Positions 17,928-27,381 are shown, numbered from the stretch's first letter. The stretch: DNA of 64,000 bases from Anaerococcus mediterraneensis (GCF_900128415.1 NZ_LT635772.1:682001-746000), one strand, 5' to 3'. Numbers and translations are program-made. Notes: generated by a model from the letters alone, not told the origin.

Positions 17928-19202
17928 ATGCTAGATATAATTAAAAGAGCAGCTGGGGAAAAGGAAATTAGAATAAAATTCTACTTTACTCTCATGATGC
18001 TTGTTATCTATAGGCTTGGAAATAACATTCCAATCCCATTTATAGATACTAAAGCCCTAGCCAATGCTTATAGTAATATTGAGGGAACACTAGTTGACTA
18101 CCTAAATATGCTGACAGGTGGTGGACTATCAACCCTATCAATATTTGCCCTAGGTGTCCAACCATATATCACTGCATCCATTGTTATGCAGCTGTTGACA
18201 GTAGTCGTACCAAGACTAGAAGAGTTGACACGTGAAGGCGAGCAAGGCCGAAAGACTATTCAAAAATATACTAGATATATGACAATAGCCCTTGCAATAT
18301 TCCAAGCCATAGCCATAACCAACGGTCTATATGGTTCAGCCCTATCAAATGCCACAGGATATCAAAAATTCGTAATGAATGTTGTCCTAATAGGCGGTAC
18401 CATGTTTGTAACATGGATGGGAGAAACCATCACAGAAAAAGGCCTAGGCAATGGTACAAGTCTTTTGATCTTCATGGGTATAATAGCATCATTTCCTAGA
18501 ACAATTTCTAGGTGGCAAGAAAGTCTTCACTACAAAACAACTACAGTATTAGCTATAGTTATCATGTGCATAATCATAGTTCTGATAGTAATGGCAGTTG
18601 TTATGATATCTGAAGGCGAGAGAAAAGTTCCTATCCAATATGCAAAAAGAGTTGTCGGACGAAAAATGTACGGAGGCCAATCAACCCACATACCAGTAAA
18701 GGTAAACATGGGTGGTGTAATGCCAATAGTGTTTGCATCAGCGGTCCTTGCCATACCATCAACAATTTCCCTATTCTTTGGAAACGGTAATGGCAGTGCA
18801 TTAACAAACTTTTTTAACAATTCCACATTTGGATTTGTAGTATACCTAGTTATACAAAGTGCGCTAATATTGATATTTGCATACTTCTACAACCAAATCC
18901 AATTCAACACTGTTGAATATGCTAAGCAATTACAACAAAACGGTGGTTTCATCCCAGGTATTAGACAAGGGAAACCAACCAGTGATTTCCTAGCAAATGT
19001 ATCAACAAAAATAACATTCATAGGATCTGTTGCCCTTGCCCTACTAACAATAGTACCTGCTATAGCAAGCAGACTATTAGGACTTGATATATCCTTCGGT
19101 GGTTCATCAGTAATCATCGTAGTAGGGGTAATAATAGAAACAGTTAAACAAATCGAAGCTATGATGACAATGAAGCAATATAAAGGATTTTTAAATAGGT
19201 AA
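17928..19202 (+). CDS. secY: Protein translocase subunit SecY
   Basis: The 424-residue channel subunit of the SecYEG translocon, which exports the many signal-peptide proteins in this window. About ten membrane segments; the plug region FALGVQPYITASIVMQLL and the cytosolic loop with GERKVPIQYAKR are canonical. It follows rplO as usual, and adk begins three bases after its stop. Confidence 0.98.
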   Translation: MLDIIKRAAGEKEIRIKFYFTLMMLVIYRLGNNIPIPFIDTKALANAYSNIEGTLVDYLNMLTGGGLSTLSIFALGVQPYITASIVMQLLTVVVPRLEELTREGEQGRKTIQKYTRYMTIALAIFQAIAITNGLYGSALSNATGYQKFVMNVVLIGGTMFVTWMGETITEKGLGNGTSLLIFMGIIASFPRTISRWQESLHYKTTTVLAIVIMCIIIVLIVMAVVMISEGERKVPIQYAKRVVGRKMYGGQSTHIPVKVNMGGVMPIVFASAVLAIPSTISLFFGNGNGSALTNFFNNSTFGFVVYLVIQSALILIFAYFYNQIQFNTVEYAKQLQQNGGFIPGIRQGKPTSDFLANVSTKITFIGSVALALLTIVPAIASRLLGLDISFGGSSVIIVVGVIIETVKQIEAMMTMKQYKGFLNR

Positions 19203-19205
19203 GAG

Positions 19206-19856
19206 ATGAATATAATTTTGTTAGGCCCACCAGGAGCTGGAAAGGGCACGCTATCAAGTAAAATTTTAAAAAACAAAGATGCAGTTCAGATAGCAACAGG
19301 TGATATATTCAGATACAATATTTCAAATGAAACTGAACTGGGAATGAAAGCAAAATCTTTCATGGATAAAGGCGACCTAGTACCAGATGAACTAACAATT
19401 GATCTAGTATGGGATGCTTTTGACAAACTCGACAAAAAAGAGGGTCAAATAGTATTATTTGACGGTTTTCCAAGAAACATGCTACAAGCTAAGGCCCTTG
19501 ATGAAGGTATGAAAGAAAGAAATACCGAAATCTACAAGGTTATATACTTCGATGTAGATGAAGAAATCTTAATCGATAGGATAACCGGTAGGAGAGTTTG
19601 TCCAGACTGCGGAGCAACCTTCCACATACAAAACCACAAACCAGAAAAAGAAGGCATATGTGATAGGTGCGGATCAAAACTCATCCAAAGGAATGATGAT
19701 AACGAAGAGACAGTCAAAAACCGTATAGAAGTATACAACAGCCACACCAAGCCACTCATGGACTACTATGAAAAGGCGGGTAAGCTTATAACAATAGATG
19801 GCGCTAATTCTCCAGAAGAAGTTTTTAACGAATTTAAAGATAAATTAGGAAAGTAA
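19206..19856 (+). CDS. adk: Adenylate kinase, zinc-lid form
   Basis: A 216-residue cytosolic kinase (ATP + AMP = 2 ADP). P-loop GPPGAGKGT at residues 7-15; AMP-binding and FDGFPRN motifs are present. The LID has four cysteines (CPDCGATF and CDRCGSKL), the zinc-binding form of many Gram-positives. The methionine aminopeptidase gene map, which normally comes next in Firmicutes, is missing here. Confidence 0.98.
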   Translation: MNIILLGPPGAGKGTLSSKILKNKDAVQIATGDIFRYNISNETELGMKAKSFMDKGDLVPDELTIDLVWDAFDKLDKKEGQIVLFDGFPRNMLQAKALDEGMKERNTEIYKVIYFDVDEEILIDRITGRRVCPDCGATFHIQNHKPEKEGICDRCGSKLIQRNDDNEETVKNRIEVYNSHTKPLMDYYEKAGKLITIDGANSPEEVFNEFKDKLGK

Positions 19857-19978
19857 CTTAATTTATGATAAAAAGAAAAGTAGATGTGATAGAATCTTTA
19901 AAAGATTTCTAGATCAGTCTTTGATAAAACTAACAAGCGTTCAATAGACATAGAAAGAAATATAAGGAGGTTCTATCG

Positions 19979-20197
19979 ATGTCAAAAAAAGATGCTATAG
20001 AAGTTACAGGAGTTGTCGAAGAAGCAATGCCTAATGCAATCTTCAAAGTAAAACTAGACAACGGACACGAAGTACAAGCCCACTTATCAGGCAAACTTCG
20101 TATGAACAGCATTAGAATACTAGAAGGGGACAAGGTAACTGTAGAACTATCCCCATATGATCTTAGCCAAGGTAGAATAACTTGGAGGAAAAAATAG
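19979..20197 (+). CDS. infA: Translation initiation factor IF-1
   Basis: A 72-residue OB-fold protein that blocks the 30S A site during initiation. Typical blocks are [20 protein letters not shown] and [23 protein letters not shown] precedes the ATG. It lies 122 bases after adk; that spacer has no map gene, only a short unrecognised 15-codon frame. Confidence 0.98.
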   Translation: MSKKDAIEVTGVVEEAMPNAIFKVKLDNGHEVQAHLSGKLRMNSIRILEGDKVTVELSPYDLSQGRITWRKK

Positions 20198-20333
20198 CCC
20201 GACGATATATCGGCTAGTCCCACGATCTTGGGTGAAGGATTTACAATCCTTCATATTCGAGACAAGCGTAGCGATAAGTCAAAGCCACCGTTAGGACATT
20301 TTGCCAAAAAAATAGGCAAAACATTCATCCAAG
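20195..20333 (+). ncRNA. Structured intergenic RNA between infA and rpmJ
   Basis: A 187-base gap in an otherwise tight operon. TAGCC/GGCTA with inner GA/TC (20195-20216) starts at the infA stop codon; TGAAGGATT/AATCCTTCA is a perfect 9-bp hairpin with a three-base loop (20233-20253); TTTTGCC/GGCAAAA is a 7-bp hairpin (20299-20321). CTTGGGTGA (20227-20235) can pair with TCATCCAAG (20325-20333) as an outer or alternative stem. No long T-tract follows. It could be a ribosomal-protein-responsive leader for the alpha part of the operon or a processing site. No known family was recognised. Confidence 0.45.
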
Positions 20334-20384
20334 CTACCAAAGTTAAATCTAAAAACAAGATATAAACTTAAGTTAGGAGCAAAA

Positions 20385-20498
20385 ATGAAAGTTAGAGCAT
20401 CAGTTAAAAAAATGTGTGATAAATGCAAGGTTATCAAAAGAAATGGTAAAGTAATGGTAATCTGCGAAAATCAAAAACACAAACAAAGACAAGGTTAG
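20385..20498 (+). CDS. rpmJ: 50S ribosomal protein L36
   Basis: A 37-residue zinc-ribbon protein: [19 protein letters not shown], then [11 protein letters not shown]. The Cys-Cys-Cys-His zinc set is complete. TTAGGAG lies before the ATG, and rpsM starts nine bases after the stop. Confidence 0.97.
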   Translation: MKVRASVKKMCDKCKVIKRNGKVMVICENQKHKQRQG

Positions 20499-20507
20499 GA
20501 GGGTTCA

Positions 20508-20852
20508 ATGCCAAGAATAGCTGGTATAGATTTACCTAGAGAAAAAAGAGCAGAAATAGGACTAACATATATCTATGGAGTTGGTCGTGCAACTGCAAAT
20601 GAAATCTTAAAAAACACAGGAATAAATCCTGATACAAAAATGAAAGACCTAACAGAAGATGAATTAGGTAAAATACGTGAACAACTAGATCACTACACAA
20701 TCGAAGGTGACCTAAGACGTGAAAGAAGTCTAAACATTAAAGCCCTTAGAGAAAACGGCTCATATAGAGGACTTAGACACAAAAACGGTCTACCTGTTAG
20801 AGGACAAAACACAAAAAATAACGCAAGAACAAGAAAAAACAGAAAGGGTTAA
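20508..20852 (+). CDS. rpsM: 30S ribosomal protein S13
   Basis: S13, 114 residues, a 30S head protein bridging to L5. [21 protein letters not shown] and the [14 protein letters not shown] basic tail are diagnostic. Confidence 0.98.
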   Translation: MPRIAGIDLPREKRAEIGLTYIYGVGRATANEILKNTGINPDTKMKDLTEDELGKIREQLDHYTIEGDLRRERSLNIKALRENGSYRGLRHKNGLPVRGQNTKNNARTRKNRKG

Positions 20853-20855
20853 TAA

Positions 20856-21254
20856 ATGGCTCCAAAAGGAAAAAAATCTACCAAGGGTAGAAGAAGAGTT
20901 AAAAAGAATGTTGAACGTGGCCAAGCTCACATCTCATCAACATTCAATAACACAATGGTAACACTTACTGATATGCAAGGAAACGCACTCTCTTGGGCAA
21001 GCGCAGGACAACTAGGCTTTAGAGGAAGCAGAAAATCTACTCCATTTGCAGCAGGTGAAGCAGCAGACGTAGCAGCTAAAAAAGCTATCGAACACGGCCT
21101 AAAAACTGTAGAAGTTTATGTAAAAGGACCAGGCTCAGGAAGAGAATCTGCAATCAGAAGCCTACAAGCAGCAGGTCTAGAAGTTACCATGATCAAAGAC
21201 GTAACACCAATCCCACACAACGGATGTAGACCACCAAAGAGAAGAAGAGTTTAA
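20856..21254 (+). CDS. rpsK: 30S ribosomal protein S11
   Basis: S11, 132 residues, lines the platform near the mRNA exit. [19 protein letters not shown] and the [17 protein letters not shown] end are diagnostic. It lies three bases from rpsM. Confidence 0.98.
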   Translation: MAPKGKKSTKGRRRVKKNVERGQAHISSTFNNTMVTLTDMQGNALSWASAGQLGFRGSRKSTPFAAGEAADVAAKKAIEHGLKTVEVYVKGPGSGRESAIRSLQAAGLEVTMIKDVTPIPHNGCRPPKRRRV

Positions 21255-21266
21255 TAAGGAGATATT

Positions 21267-21860
21267 ATGGCAGTAAGCAAAGATCCAGTATATAAAAGAG
21301 CTAGAGCTTTAGGAATTTCTCCAGCCTACCTAGGATATACAGGTAGCTCAAATAGAGCTCTTCCACAAAGAAGAAGCAAACTATCTGAATATGGTATGCA
21401 ACAAAGAGAAAAACAAAAAGCTAAATTCATTTATGGTGTAAGTGAAAAACAATTTAGAGGCTACTACGACAAAGCTAGTAGAATGAAGGGTCAAACAGGT
21501 GAGCAATTAATCATCCTATGTGAAAGAAGACTTGACAACATAGCCTTTAGATCAGGACTTGCTAGAACAAGAAGAGAAGCAAGACAAATAGTAACACACG
21601 GCCACCTACTAGTAAACGGCAAACGTGTAGACATCCCATCATACCTAGTAGAAGAAGGCGATGTTATAGAAGTTTGTGAAAAATCAAGATCAAAAACACT
21701 ATTTAAAAACATCAAAGAAGTAAACGCATCATTTGGTGTAGTAGATTGGTTAGATTCTGATATAGAAAATCTAAAAGTAAAAGTAGAAAAATTCCCTACA
21801 AGAGAAGACATCGATATACCAGTAGAAGAACGTATGATAGTAGAGTTTTACTCTAAGTAA
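21267..21860 (+). CDS. rpsD: 30S ribosomal protein S4
   Basis: S4, 197 residues, a primary 16S rRNA binder. The S4 RNA-binding domain has ARQIVTHGHLLVNGKRVDIP. The N-terminus lacks the zinc CxxC set (zinc-free form). In Firmicutes S4 can repress its own mRNA; here it lies inside the alpha operon. Confidence 0.98.
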   Translation: MAVSKDPVYKRARALGISPAYLGYTGSSNRALPQRRSKLSEYGMQQREKQKAKFIYGVSEKQFRGYYDKASRMKGQTGEQLIILCERRLDNIAFRSGLARTRREARQIVTHGHLLVNGKRVDIPSYLVEEGDVIEVCEKSRSKTLFKNIKEVNASFGVVDWLDSDIENLKVKVEKFPTREDIDIPVEERMIVEFYSK

Positions 21861-21892
21861 AATTAAAATAAAGTTAGAACTAAGGAGCTACC

Positions 21893-22846
21893 ATGATCGA
21901 AAAAATAGATACAAATATAGAAATATTGGATATAAAGGAAGAAGACCACTACGGCAAATTCGCCCTATATCCACTAGAGAGAGGATATGGTACAACCATT
22001 GGAAACAGCATGAGAAGGGTGCTTCTATCATCCTTACCTGGTTCTAGCGTCTCAAAAATACTTATAGATGGAGTACTTCATGAATTTTCAGTAATTGATG
22101 GAGTAGTTGAAGACGTTCCAGAAATAATATTAAATATCAAAGGTCTAGATGTCAAAAAACACACAGACGAAGATGTAACACTATTTTTAGATATCGAAGG
22201 ACCAAAGATTGTAACAGCAAAAGATATAAAAGAAGATGCCTTAGTTGAAATAGCCAATCCAAACCACTATATAGCAACAGTCAACGAAAAAAGCAAACTT
22301 ACTATAGCTATGGATGTGACGAATGGAAAAGGCTACAGGGTAGCAGAAGAAAACAAAAACGACTCTGACCCAATAGGAACTATAGCAATCGACTCATCAT
22401 TCACCCCAGTAGAAAAAGTCAACTACACAGTTGAAAATACCAGGGTAGGAGAATCCACAAACTATGACAAACTAATCATAGAAGTATGGACAAATGGAAC
22501 AATCACCCCACAAGAAGCCCTAGCAGAAGGCTCATCAATCCTAACAAAAAACTTCGCATTCTTTGGCCAATTGCCAGATAAGCAATTCCCACCAGAAGAA
22601 GAAGAGATAGTAGAAGAAATAGTAGAAGATGAGAGGGACGAAAACCTAGATAAAACAATCGAGGAACTAGACCTATCACTTAGATCATTCAACTGTCTAA
22701 AAAGAGCAGGATTTGACACACTTGGGGATGTCATACAAGTTTCAGAATCTGAGCTAAAAACAATCAAAAACTTCGGCAAAAAATCACTAACAGAAGTCAT
22801 AGACAAAATCCACGAACTTGGACTAAGTCTAAAAGATGAACAATAG
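21893..22846 (+). CDS. rpoA: RNA polymerase alpha subunit
   Basis: A 317-residue subunit that nucleates polymerase assembly. The N-terminal dimer domain shows [20 protein letters not shown]; an acidic linker near residues 238-255 joins the C-terminal domain ([15 protein letters not shown]), which contacts UP elements and activators. It lies between rpsD and rplQ as in most Firmicutes. Confidence 0.98.
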   Translation: MIEKIDTNIEILDIKEEDHYGKFALYPLERGYGTTIGNSMRRVLLSSLPGSSVSKILIDGVLHEFSVIDGVVEDVPEIILNIKGLDVKKHTDEDVTLFLDIEGPKIVTAKDIKEDALVEIANPNHYIATVNEKSKLTIAMDVTNGKGYRVAEENKNDSDPIGTIAIDSSFTPVEKVNYTVENTRVGESTNYDKLIIEVWTNGTITPQEALAEGSSILTKNFAFFGQLPDKQFPPEEEEIVEEIVEDERDENLDKTIEELDLSLRSFNCLKRAGFDTLGDVIQVSESELKTIKNFGKKSLTEVIDKIHELGLSLKDEQ

Positions 22847-22854
22847 GAGGAAAT

Positions 22855-23196
22855 ATGGCAGGCAAGAGAAAACTAGGCAGAAGAACAGACCATAGATCTG
22901 CTATGCTAAGAAACCTTGTGCAATCACTTCTTGAAAACGGCAAAATCGAAACAACCGTCACAAGAGCAAAAGAATGCCAAAAAATGGCAGACAAAATGAT
23001 CACACTAGGCAAGAAAAACACTCTTCACACCAGAAGACAAGCAGCAAGCTACTTATACAAGCCATCAGTAGTTCAAAAACTATTTAATGAAATAGCACCA
23101 GAATACGAAGAAAGAAATGGTGGTTATACAAGAGTAATAAAATTAGGACCTAGAAGAGGCGACGGCTCAGAAAGAGCAATAATTGAACTAGTCTAA
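22855..23196 (+). CDS. rplQ: 50S ribosomal protein L17
   Basis: L17, 113 residues. [18 protein letters not shown] at the start and [16 protein letters not shown] at the end are canonical. Last gene of the super-operon; two hairpins follow. Confidence 0.98.
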   Translation: MAGKRKLGRRTDHRSAMLRNLVQSLLENGKIETTVTRAKECQKMADKMITLGKKNTLHTRRQAASYLYKPSVVQKLFNEIAPEYEERNGGYTRVIKLGPRRGDGSERAIIELV

Positions 23197-23206
23197 ACAC
23201 CACCAG

Positions 23207-23287
23207 CCCATTTTCGCGGCAATGGGCAGATTTTATTTAGATTATAATTTAAATAAAGACCACTCTCTGATGAGAGTGGCTTTTTTT
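23207..23287 (+). terminator. Double terminator of the ribosomal super-operon
   Basis: GCCCATT/AATGGGC forms a first hairpin at about 23207-23228 with a weak T-rich tail. CCACTCTC (23260-23267) and GAGAGTGG (23272-23279) with a TGAT loop, followed by seven T, form a strong terminator. Confidence 0.85.
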
Positions 23288-23320
23288 GTGTATTTAGACA
23301 AATTATTTATAATATAATTT

Positions 23321-23348
23321 TTGAAGATAATTGTATATAAAGTATGAT
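23321..23348 (+). promoter_or_regulatory. Probable promoter of the wall-anchored protein gene
   Basis: TTGAAG (23321-23326) and TATGAT (23343-23348) with a 16-base spacer, 36 bases before the ATG. Confidence 0.45.
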
Positions 23349-23383
23349 GTATAAAGACAGTAAAGGTTTTCAAGGAGGATATA

Positions 23384-25108
23384 ATGAAAAATACAGAAAA
23401 AAAACCAAAATATGCAATGAGAAAACTAAGCATAGGCCTAGTATCATGTATGCTAGGATTCGCACTAATAGCTCAACCAAGCCATTCTTTAGCAGATGGG
23501 GGGGTGGATACTGATCCAGCATCTGTAGAAGAAGGTCTCGAAGAAAAAGAAGAAGAAAAAGATTCTGAACCTACAAATGAAATAGGAGTTGATAACAATC
23601 AAAACGAGGGTAATTCTGATATAGAATTTAGTGATAATATTGATAATGAACCTGTTCAAGCAGTTGCCCAAGAATATACTCATAAAATAGTATGGGGTAA
23701 AGATACAGGTAAATACGGTAAAAATTATGACAAAGATCTAGATGGCGAGAAAATAAAAGCACAGGTTGCTTTGAGGTTATATGCTGAAGATGCTCAAGGC
23801 AAGAGAGTACACCTATTCGCTGGATTTAAAGAAGAGGATTTAGTAGTAGGTGAAGATAAAGTTATTGATTATTCTAAGTATACTTTCTATGATACAAATG
23901 GTTGGAAGAAAGTAAATAAGGAAGACTATAAAAATATAGGAGTAGAAGGACTAGAATGGCCAGTTTCTGATAAAACAGGAAACACTATGTGGAGTACATA
24001 TTCAGGATATAATACTGGATATACAGCTCTATATCAAAATATGAATAGTGAGATAGAATATAAAAAAACACCTGGCTCACTAATCCTAGAAGAGGATAAA
24101 AATAATTTAGATATTAAATACAATATTAAAAAAGAAGACGGTAAACTTGTAGAGAATGAAAAAAGAGAGGTAATCGTAGAAGAAAATGATAAATTTAAAG
24201 AGGGTGAGAAAAAATGGCTGTCACATATAGGTGGTCCTTATAAGAAAAAATTTGATGATAGGGAAAATTCTATAAATTTAGCTATAGAGCAGGGATACCT
24301 TGAAATGTACAACCCATATACAGGTAAGCATAACTCATACGAGCTATTGGGTAGTTTTAAAAATGAAAAGCACAACAAATACTATAAATTAATAATAGAG
24401 GGATCTGACAGAAGAGGCTGGACTGTAACCCTTGGTTCAAACCTAAAAGAAGAAAAAATCCCCGAAGATAAAAAAATTGACTATGGTATAGAGTATGTAG
24501 AAGACCCTAATTTATACGAAGGCGAAGAAGTTGTAGATAGAGAAGGCCGAAAGGGTTTGGTTAGAGATACTCTTAATCACATATACCTATTAGATAAGGA
24601 TGGCAATAAAGAAACTGTCAAAAAAACTCTTATTAAAAGTGAAAAAATCTCAGAAATTATGAACAAGATAGTTAGGATTGGTACAAGAAGACCTATACCT
24701 CTAGATCCAAATAGTTTTAAAAACAAAGAGGATGAGGAAGAGTACAACAAGCTTGTAGGCGAATTGACCGATGAGATCGAAAAAGAAGTAGAAAAATCAA
24801 AAGAAAATACAAATAAAGAAAATCCAAGTCAAGAAAATAAAGATGACAAAAAGGAAGAAAAACCAAGCCAAGAAAAAACAGATGACAAAAAGGAAGAAAA
24901 ACCATCTGTAGAAAAAGAAAAAGAAACTGACAAAAAGGAAGAAAATACCGATCCTAAAAAAGTTAAAAAAGAAAACAAGAAATCAATGTCTACACCAGCC
25001 AAGGGTAAAATAAACCCAAAAACAGGTGTGGCAGGATCTGGATCTATTATAAGCATTCTTGCAGGAGCAGCCCTAGCAAGTCTTGGTCTAAGAAAAAAGA
25101 ATGACTAA
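23384..25108 (+). CDS. Wall-anchored surface protein with G5-like domain and NPKTG sorting signal
   Basis: A 574-residue exported protein. The signal peptide carries a YSIRK-like motif (YAMRKLSIGLVSCMLGF, residues 11-27), which directs secretion near the septum in other Gram-positives. An acidic linker leads to a unique region (about residues 95-355), then a G5-like domain at about 360-445 with DYGIEYVEDPNLYEGEEVV and a closing VRIGTRRP. A lysine/glutamate/proline-rich wall-spanning region with DDKKEEKPS repeats follows. The end is NPKTG, a hydrophobic stretch and RKKND, a sortase signal with Asn in place of Leu. G5 domains often bind N-acetylglucosamine-containing or zinc-linked surfaces; the ligand here is unknown. 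Confidence 0.8.
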   Translation: MKNTEKKPKYAMRKLSIGLVSCMLGFALIAQPSHSLADGGVDTDPASVEEGLEEKEEEKDSEPTNEIGVDNNQNEGNSDIEFSDNIDNEPVQAVAQEYTHKIVWGKDTGKYGKNYDKDLDGEKIKAQVALRLYAEDAQGKRVHLFAGFKEEDLVVGEDKVIDYSKYTFYDTNGWKKVNKEDYKNIGVEGLEWPVSDKTGNTMWSTYSGYNTGYTALYQNMNSEIEYKKTPGSLILEEDKNNLDIKYNIKKEDGKLVENEKREVIVEENDKFKEGEKKWLSHIGGPYKKKFDDRENSINLAIEQGYLEMYNPYTGKHNSYELLGSFKNEKHNKYYKLIIEGSDRRGWTVTLGSNLKEEKIPEDKKIDYGIEYVEDPNLYEGEEVVDREGRKGLVRDTLNHIYLLDKDGNKETVKKTLIKSEKISEIMNKIVRIGTRRPIPLDPNSFKNKEDEEEYNKLVGELTDEIEKEVEKSKENTNKENPSQENKDDKKEEKPSQEKTDDKKEEKPSVEKEKETDKKEENTDPKKVKKENKKSMSTPAKGKINPKTGVAGSGSIISILAGAALASLGLRKKND

Positions 25109-25117
25109 TCTATAAAA

Positions 25118-25141
25118 AACACCCTTGTGGGTGTTTTTTTA
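25118..25141 (+). terminator. Rho-independent terminator
   Basis: AACACCC (25118-25124) and GGGTGTT (25129-25135) around TTGT, with A-run and T-run flanks, so it may act on both strands. Confidence 0.85.
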
Positions 25142-25301
25142 TTTTATGTTTATTGACCAAAGCTTGTGAAAATATAGAAAAAACTTATGTAAAATGGCTT
25201 ATTCATCGTCTTTATAATTTTTGTAAAAAATTGATCTTCTTAACATAAATTTAACATCCAATATTTTATTATAAAAATATAAATTTTAAGGAGTTAAGAC
25301 A

Positions 25302-27287
25302 ATGAAAAAGAATAGAATTATTATAACAAGTTTGGTGATGGCATCAGTCCTGCCTTTTGTAGGTGGGGTCAATTCTGCAAGGGCAGATGAGATTAAAAAC
25401 ATTAGCGAAAAGGCAAAGTCTGACCTAGATATGGCAAGGGAAAACCTAAAAGAAGCCGAGGAAAAGAAGACTCAGTTAGTAAATGAACTAGAACAAGCGA
25501 AAAAAGCAGCGGCAGAAAAATTAGAAGAAAAAAAGTCAGAAGAAGATAAGCTTGCCATAGTAGAAGACAATATAAAAAACAATGAAGCAATCATAGAAAA
25601 AGATTCTGAGATCAAAAAAATAGACAAAGAACTTGAATCCTTGGGTAAACAAATCAGTCAGGCAGAAAAAGAGGCCCAACAAGCTCAGGAAAAAGTCAAA
25701 CAAGCAGAGAAAGCCTACGAAAAAGCCAAAAACCAGTCTCCTGATGGGGAAAAATTCATCCCAGAAGATAAAAGGGAAGAACTAAAAAAACAATATGAGG
25801 CGGCTGATGATATTTTAACTCAAAATAAGAAAAAGCAAGCTGAATTTCAGGAAGAATATAATAAAAATGTGCAAAAGCGAAATGAACTTTCCTCAAAAAA
25901 GGAAGGAATAAAAGAATTTTTTGATGGGTATGAAAGAGAAACAGATAAGTCAGAAAAAATAAAAAGTCAAGACTATTTAGATTTTAAGGCAAAACAAAAA
26001 GAAAATATTAAAAAGATTGATGAGGAAATTCGTCAAAAGAATGATGAAGCTGGTCCAATTGGTAAAGCCCTAAAGAGCATAGGTGAAACCATAGAGGGAG
26101 ATCAAAAAACCAGGGATGATAAGTTAAAAGCCTATGAAAAACACAAACAGGCCCGAGAAATACAAAAACTTTTTGAAGGAGATAAGTCAAAAAATCTAGA
26201 TAAATTTATCGAAGATAAGCAAGAAGAAAAACAAAAAGTAGAGCAAGAACTCGGTGAGGCAAAGGAAAATACAAAAAAAGCCCTTGGTGACTACTCAAAA
26301 CTAATTTTCAAAGAAGCTGAAAGAAAAAAAGAGGTGGCAAGGTCTAAAGCTGCCGCTGATTTTTTAGAAGAGAGATTGACTAAGAAAGAAGACCCTTTTG
26401 TCATAAATAATGAAGAAGATCTCAGAGGTGAAAAAGATATTTACCTAAAAAAGGCAAAAGCTTCTCAATCAGTATTAGATAATATCCAAAGCCAAAAAGA
26501 AGAAAAGAAAAATGCCCTCGATAAACTAAATGAACAAGAATCAAAACTGCAAGAGGACTATGATAACAAGCTAAGATCTTTGGAAATAGCTAGAGAATTA
26601 AAAGCATTCTTAGAAAATAAAAAGAATGATAAAACCAAGGATGACCGTCTAAAAGAATTACAAAAAGCGGTGGACCAAGCAAAAGCTGACCTATATAAAA
26701 AGACAGCTGCTATGGATGAACTCTCTAAAAAAGAGAATGAACTAAGAGAGAAGAAAGGGAAACTTGGAGATCCTGTCGATCAAAACACTTTAGAAACTGC
26801 CAAAGCTCAACTAGAAAAAGATAGGGCAGATGTCGAAAAGATAAAAGCCCATATCAAAGAATTAGAAAAATCTCCTGAGATGGAAAAGGTCAAAAAATTA
26901 GAAGATGATATCAGGGAAATAGAAACAAAGATCAAAGAGATCGAAGAAAAGATCAAATCTTTAGAAAATAATAAGCAAAAAGAAAGCCCAGATAAAGACA
27001 ATAATAGGAATCAAAAAGAAAGTCAGGAAAATGATGACTATGGTATAGATCTTTCTAGCTTTACCCTAGAAAAAATCGATGAAAAGGCAAAAATAAAAAA
27101 TACTATTTCTAAGTTTAAAATAGCAGTGAAAAAAGTTAAAAAGACTATTGCTAGGGCAGAAGAATTTGTAAAAACACCAAATATTGATGAACAATTAAGA
27201 CATGACCTTATAAAACTTATAGAAAAACAAAAATCAATTATAAAACGTGTAGAAAAATATATAGAAAAACTAGAGAAATCTCTATAA
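25302..27287 (+). CDS. Secreted coiled-coil protein with C-terminal shared module
   Basis: A 661-residue protein with a signal peptide ending near ARADE (residue 30). Residues about 35-550 are a nearly continuous charged coiled coil with many K/E/Q heptads. The C-terminal 60 residues carry the shared helical module (core VKTPNIDEQLRHDLIKLI, then EKQKSIIKRVEKYIEKLE), the same as in the cluster at 5005-8260, 17 kb away. No membrane or sortase signal is seen at the end, so the module could be the means of cell attachment. AAGGAG precedes the ATG; a terminator follows. The fold recalls M-like or structural surface proteins, but similarity from coiled-coil composition alone is not evidence of kinship. 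Confidence 0.75.
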   Translation: MKKNRIIITSLVMASVLPFVGGVNSARADEIKNISEKAKSDLDMARENLKEAEEKKTQLVNELEQAKKAAAEKLEEKKSEEDKLAIVEDNIKNNEAIIEKDSEIKKIDKELESLGKQISQAEKEAQQAQEKVKQAEKAYEKAKNQSPDGEKFIPEDKREELKKQYEAADDILTQNKKKQAEFQEEYNKNVQKRNELSSKKEGIKEFFDGYERETDKSEKIKSQDYLDFKAKQKENIKKIDEEIRQKNDEAGPIGKALKSIGETIEGDQKTRDDKLKAYEKHKQAREIQKLFEGDKSKNLDKFIEDKQEEKQKVEQELGEAKENTKKALGDYSKLIFKEAERKKEVARSKAAADFLEERLTKKEDPFVINNEEDLRGEKDIYLKKAKASQSVLDNIQSQKEEKKNALDKLNEQESKLQEDYDNKLRSLEIARELKAFLENKKNDKTKDDRLKELQKAVDQAKADLYKKTAAMDELSKKENELREKKGKLGDPVDQNTLETAKAQLEKDRADVEKIKAHIKELEKSPEMEKVKKLEDDIREIETKIKEIEEKIKSLENNKQKESPDKDNNRNQKESQENDDYGIDLSSFTLEKIDEKAKIKNTISKFKIAVKKVKKTIARAEEFVKTPNIDEQLRHDLIKLIEKQKSIIKRVEKYIEKLEKSL

Positions 27288-27293
27288 AATAAA

Positions 27294-27337
27294 GGCTAGG
27301 TGGCGGAGGATTTTTTCCTCTCCTACCTGGTCTTTTT
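27294..27337 (+). terminator. Long-stem rho-independent terminator
   Basis: A 16-base arm (27294-27309) pairs with 27317-27332 at 15 positions including G-U pairs, followed by five T. Confidence 0.8.
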
Positions 27338-27353
27338 CTATAGGACAAGTCGA

Positions 27354-27381
27354 TTGCAGAAAATATCTAATAGAATATAGT
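27354..27381 (+). promoter_or_regulatory. Probable promoter of the phosphatase-deoC-amylase-rnhA operon
   Basis: TTGCAG (27354-27359) and TATAGT (27376-27381) with a 16-base spacer, 26 bases before the first ATG. Confidence 0.45.

Noticed and set aside
19868..19912. Possible remnant of map between adk and infA (15-codon frame)
   Set aside because: The peptide MIKRKVDVIESLKDF does not resemble methionine aminopeptidase and is too short to judge.
24780..24980. Short repeated DNA units resembling a CRISPR or satellite in the wall-anchored protein gene
   Set aside because: They are in-frame repeats of a Lys/Glu/Pro-rich wall-spanning region, not equal-length repeats with unique spacers.
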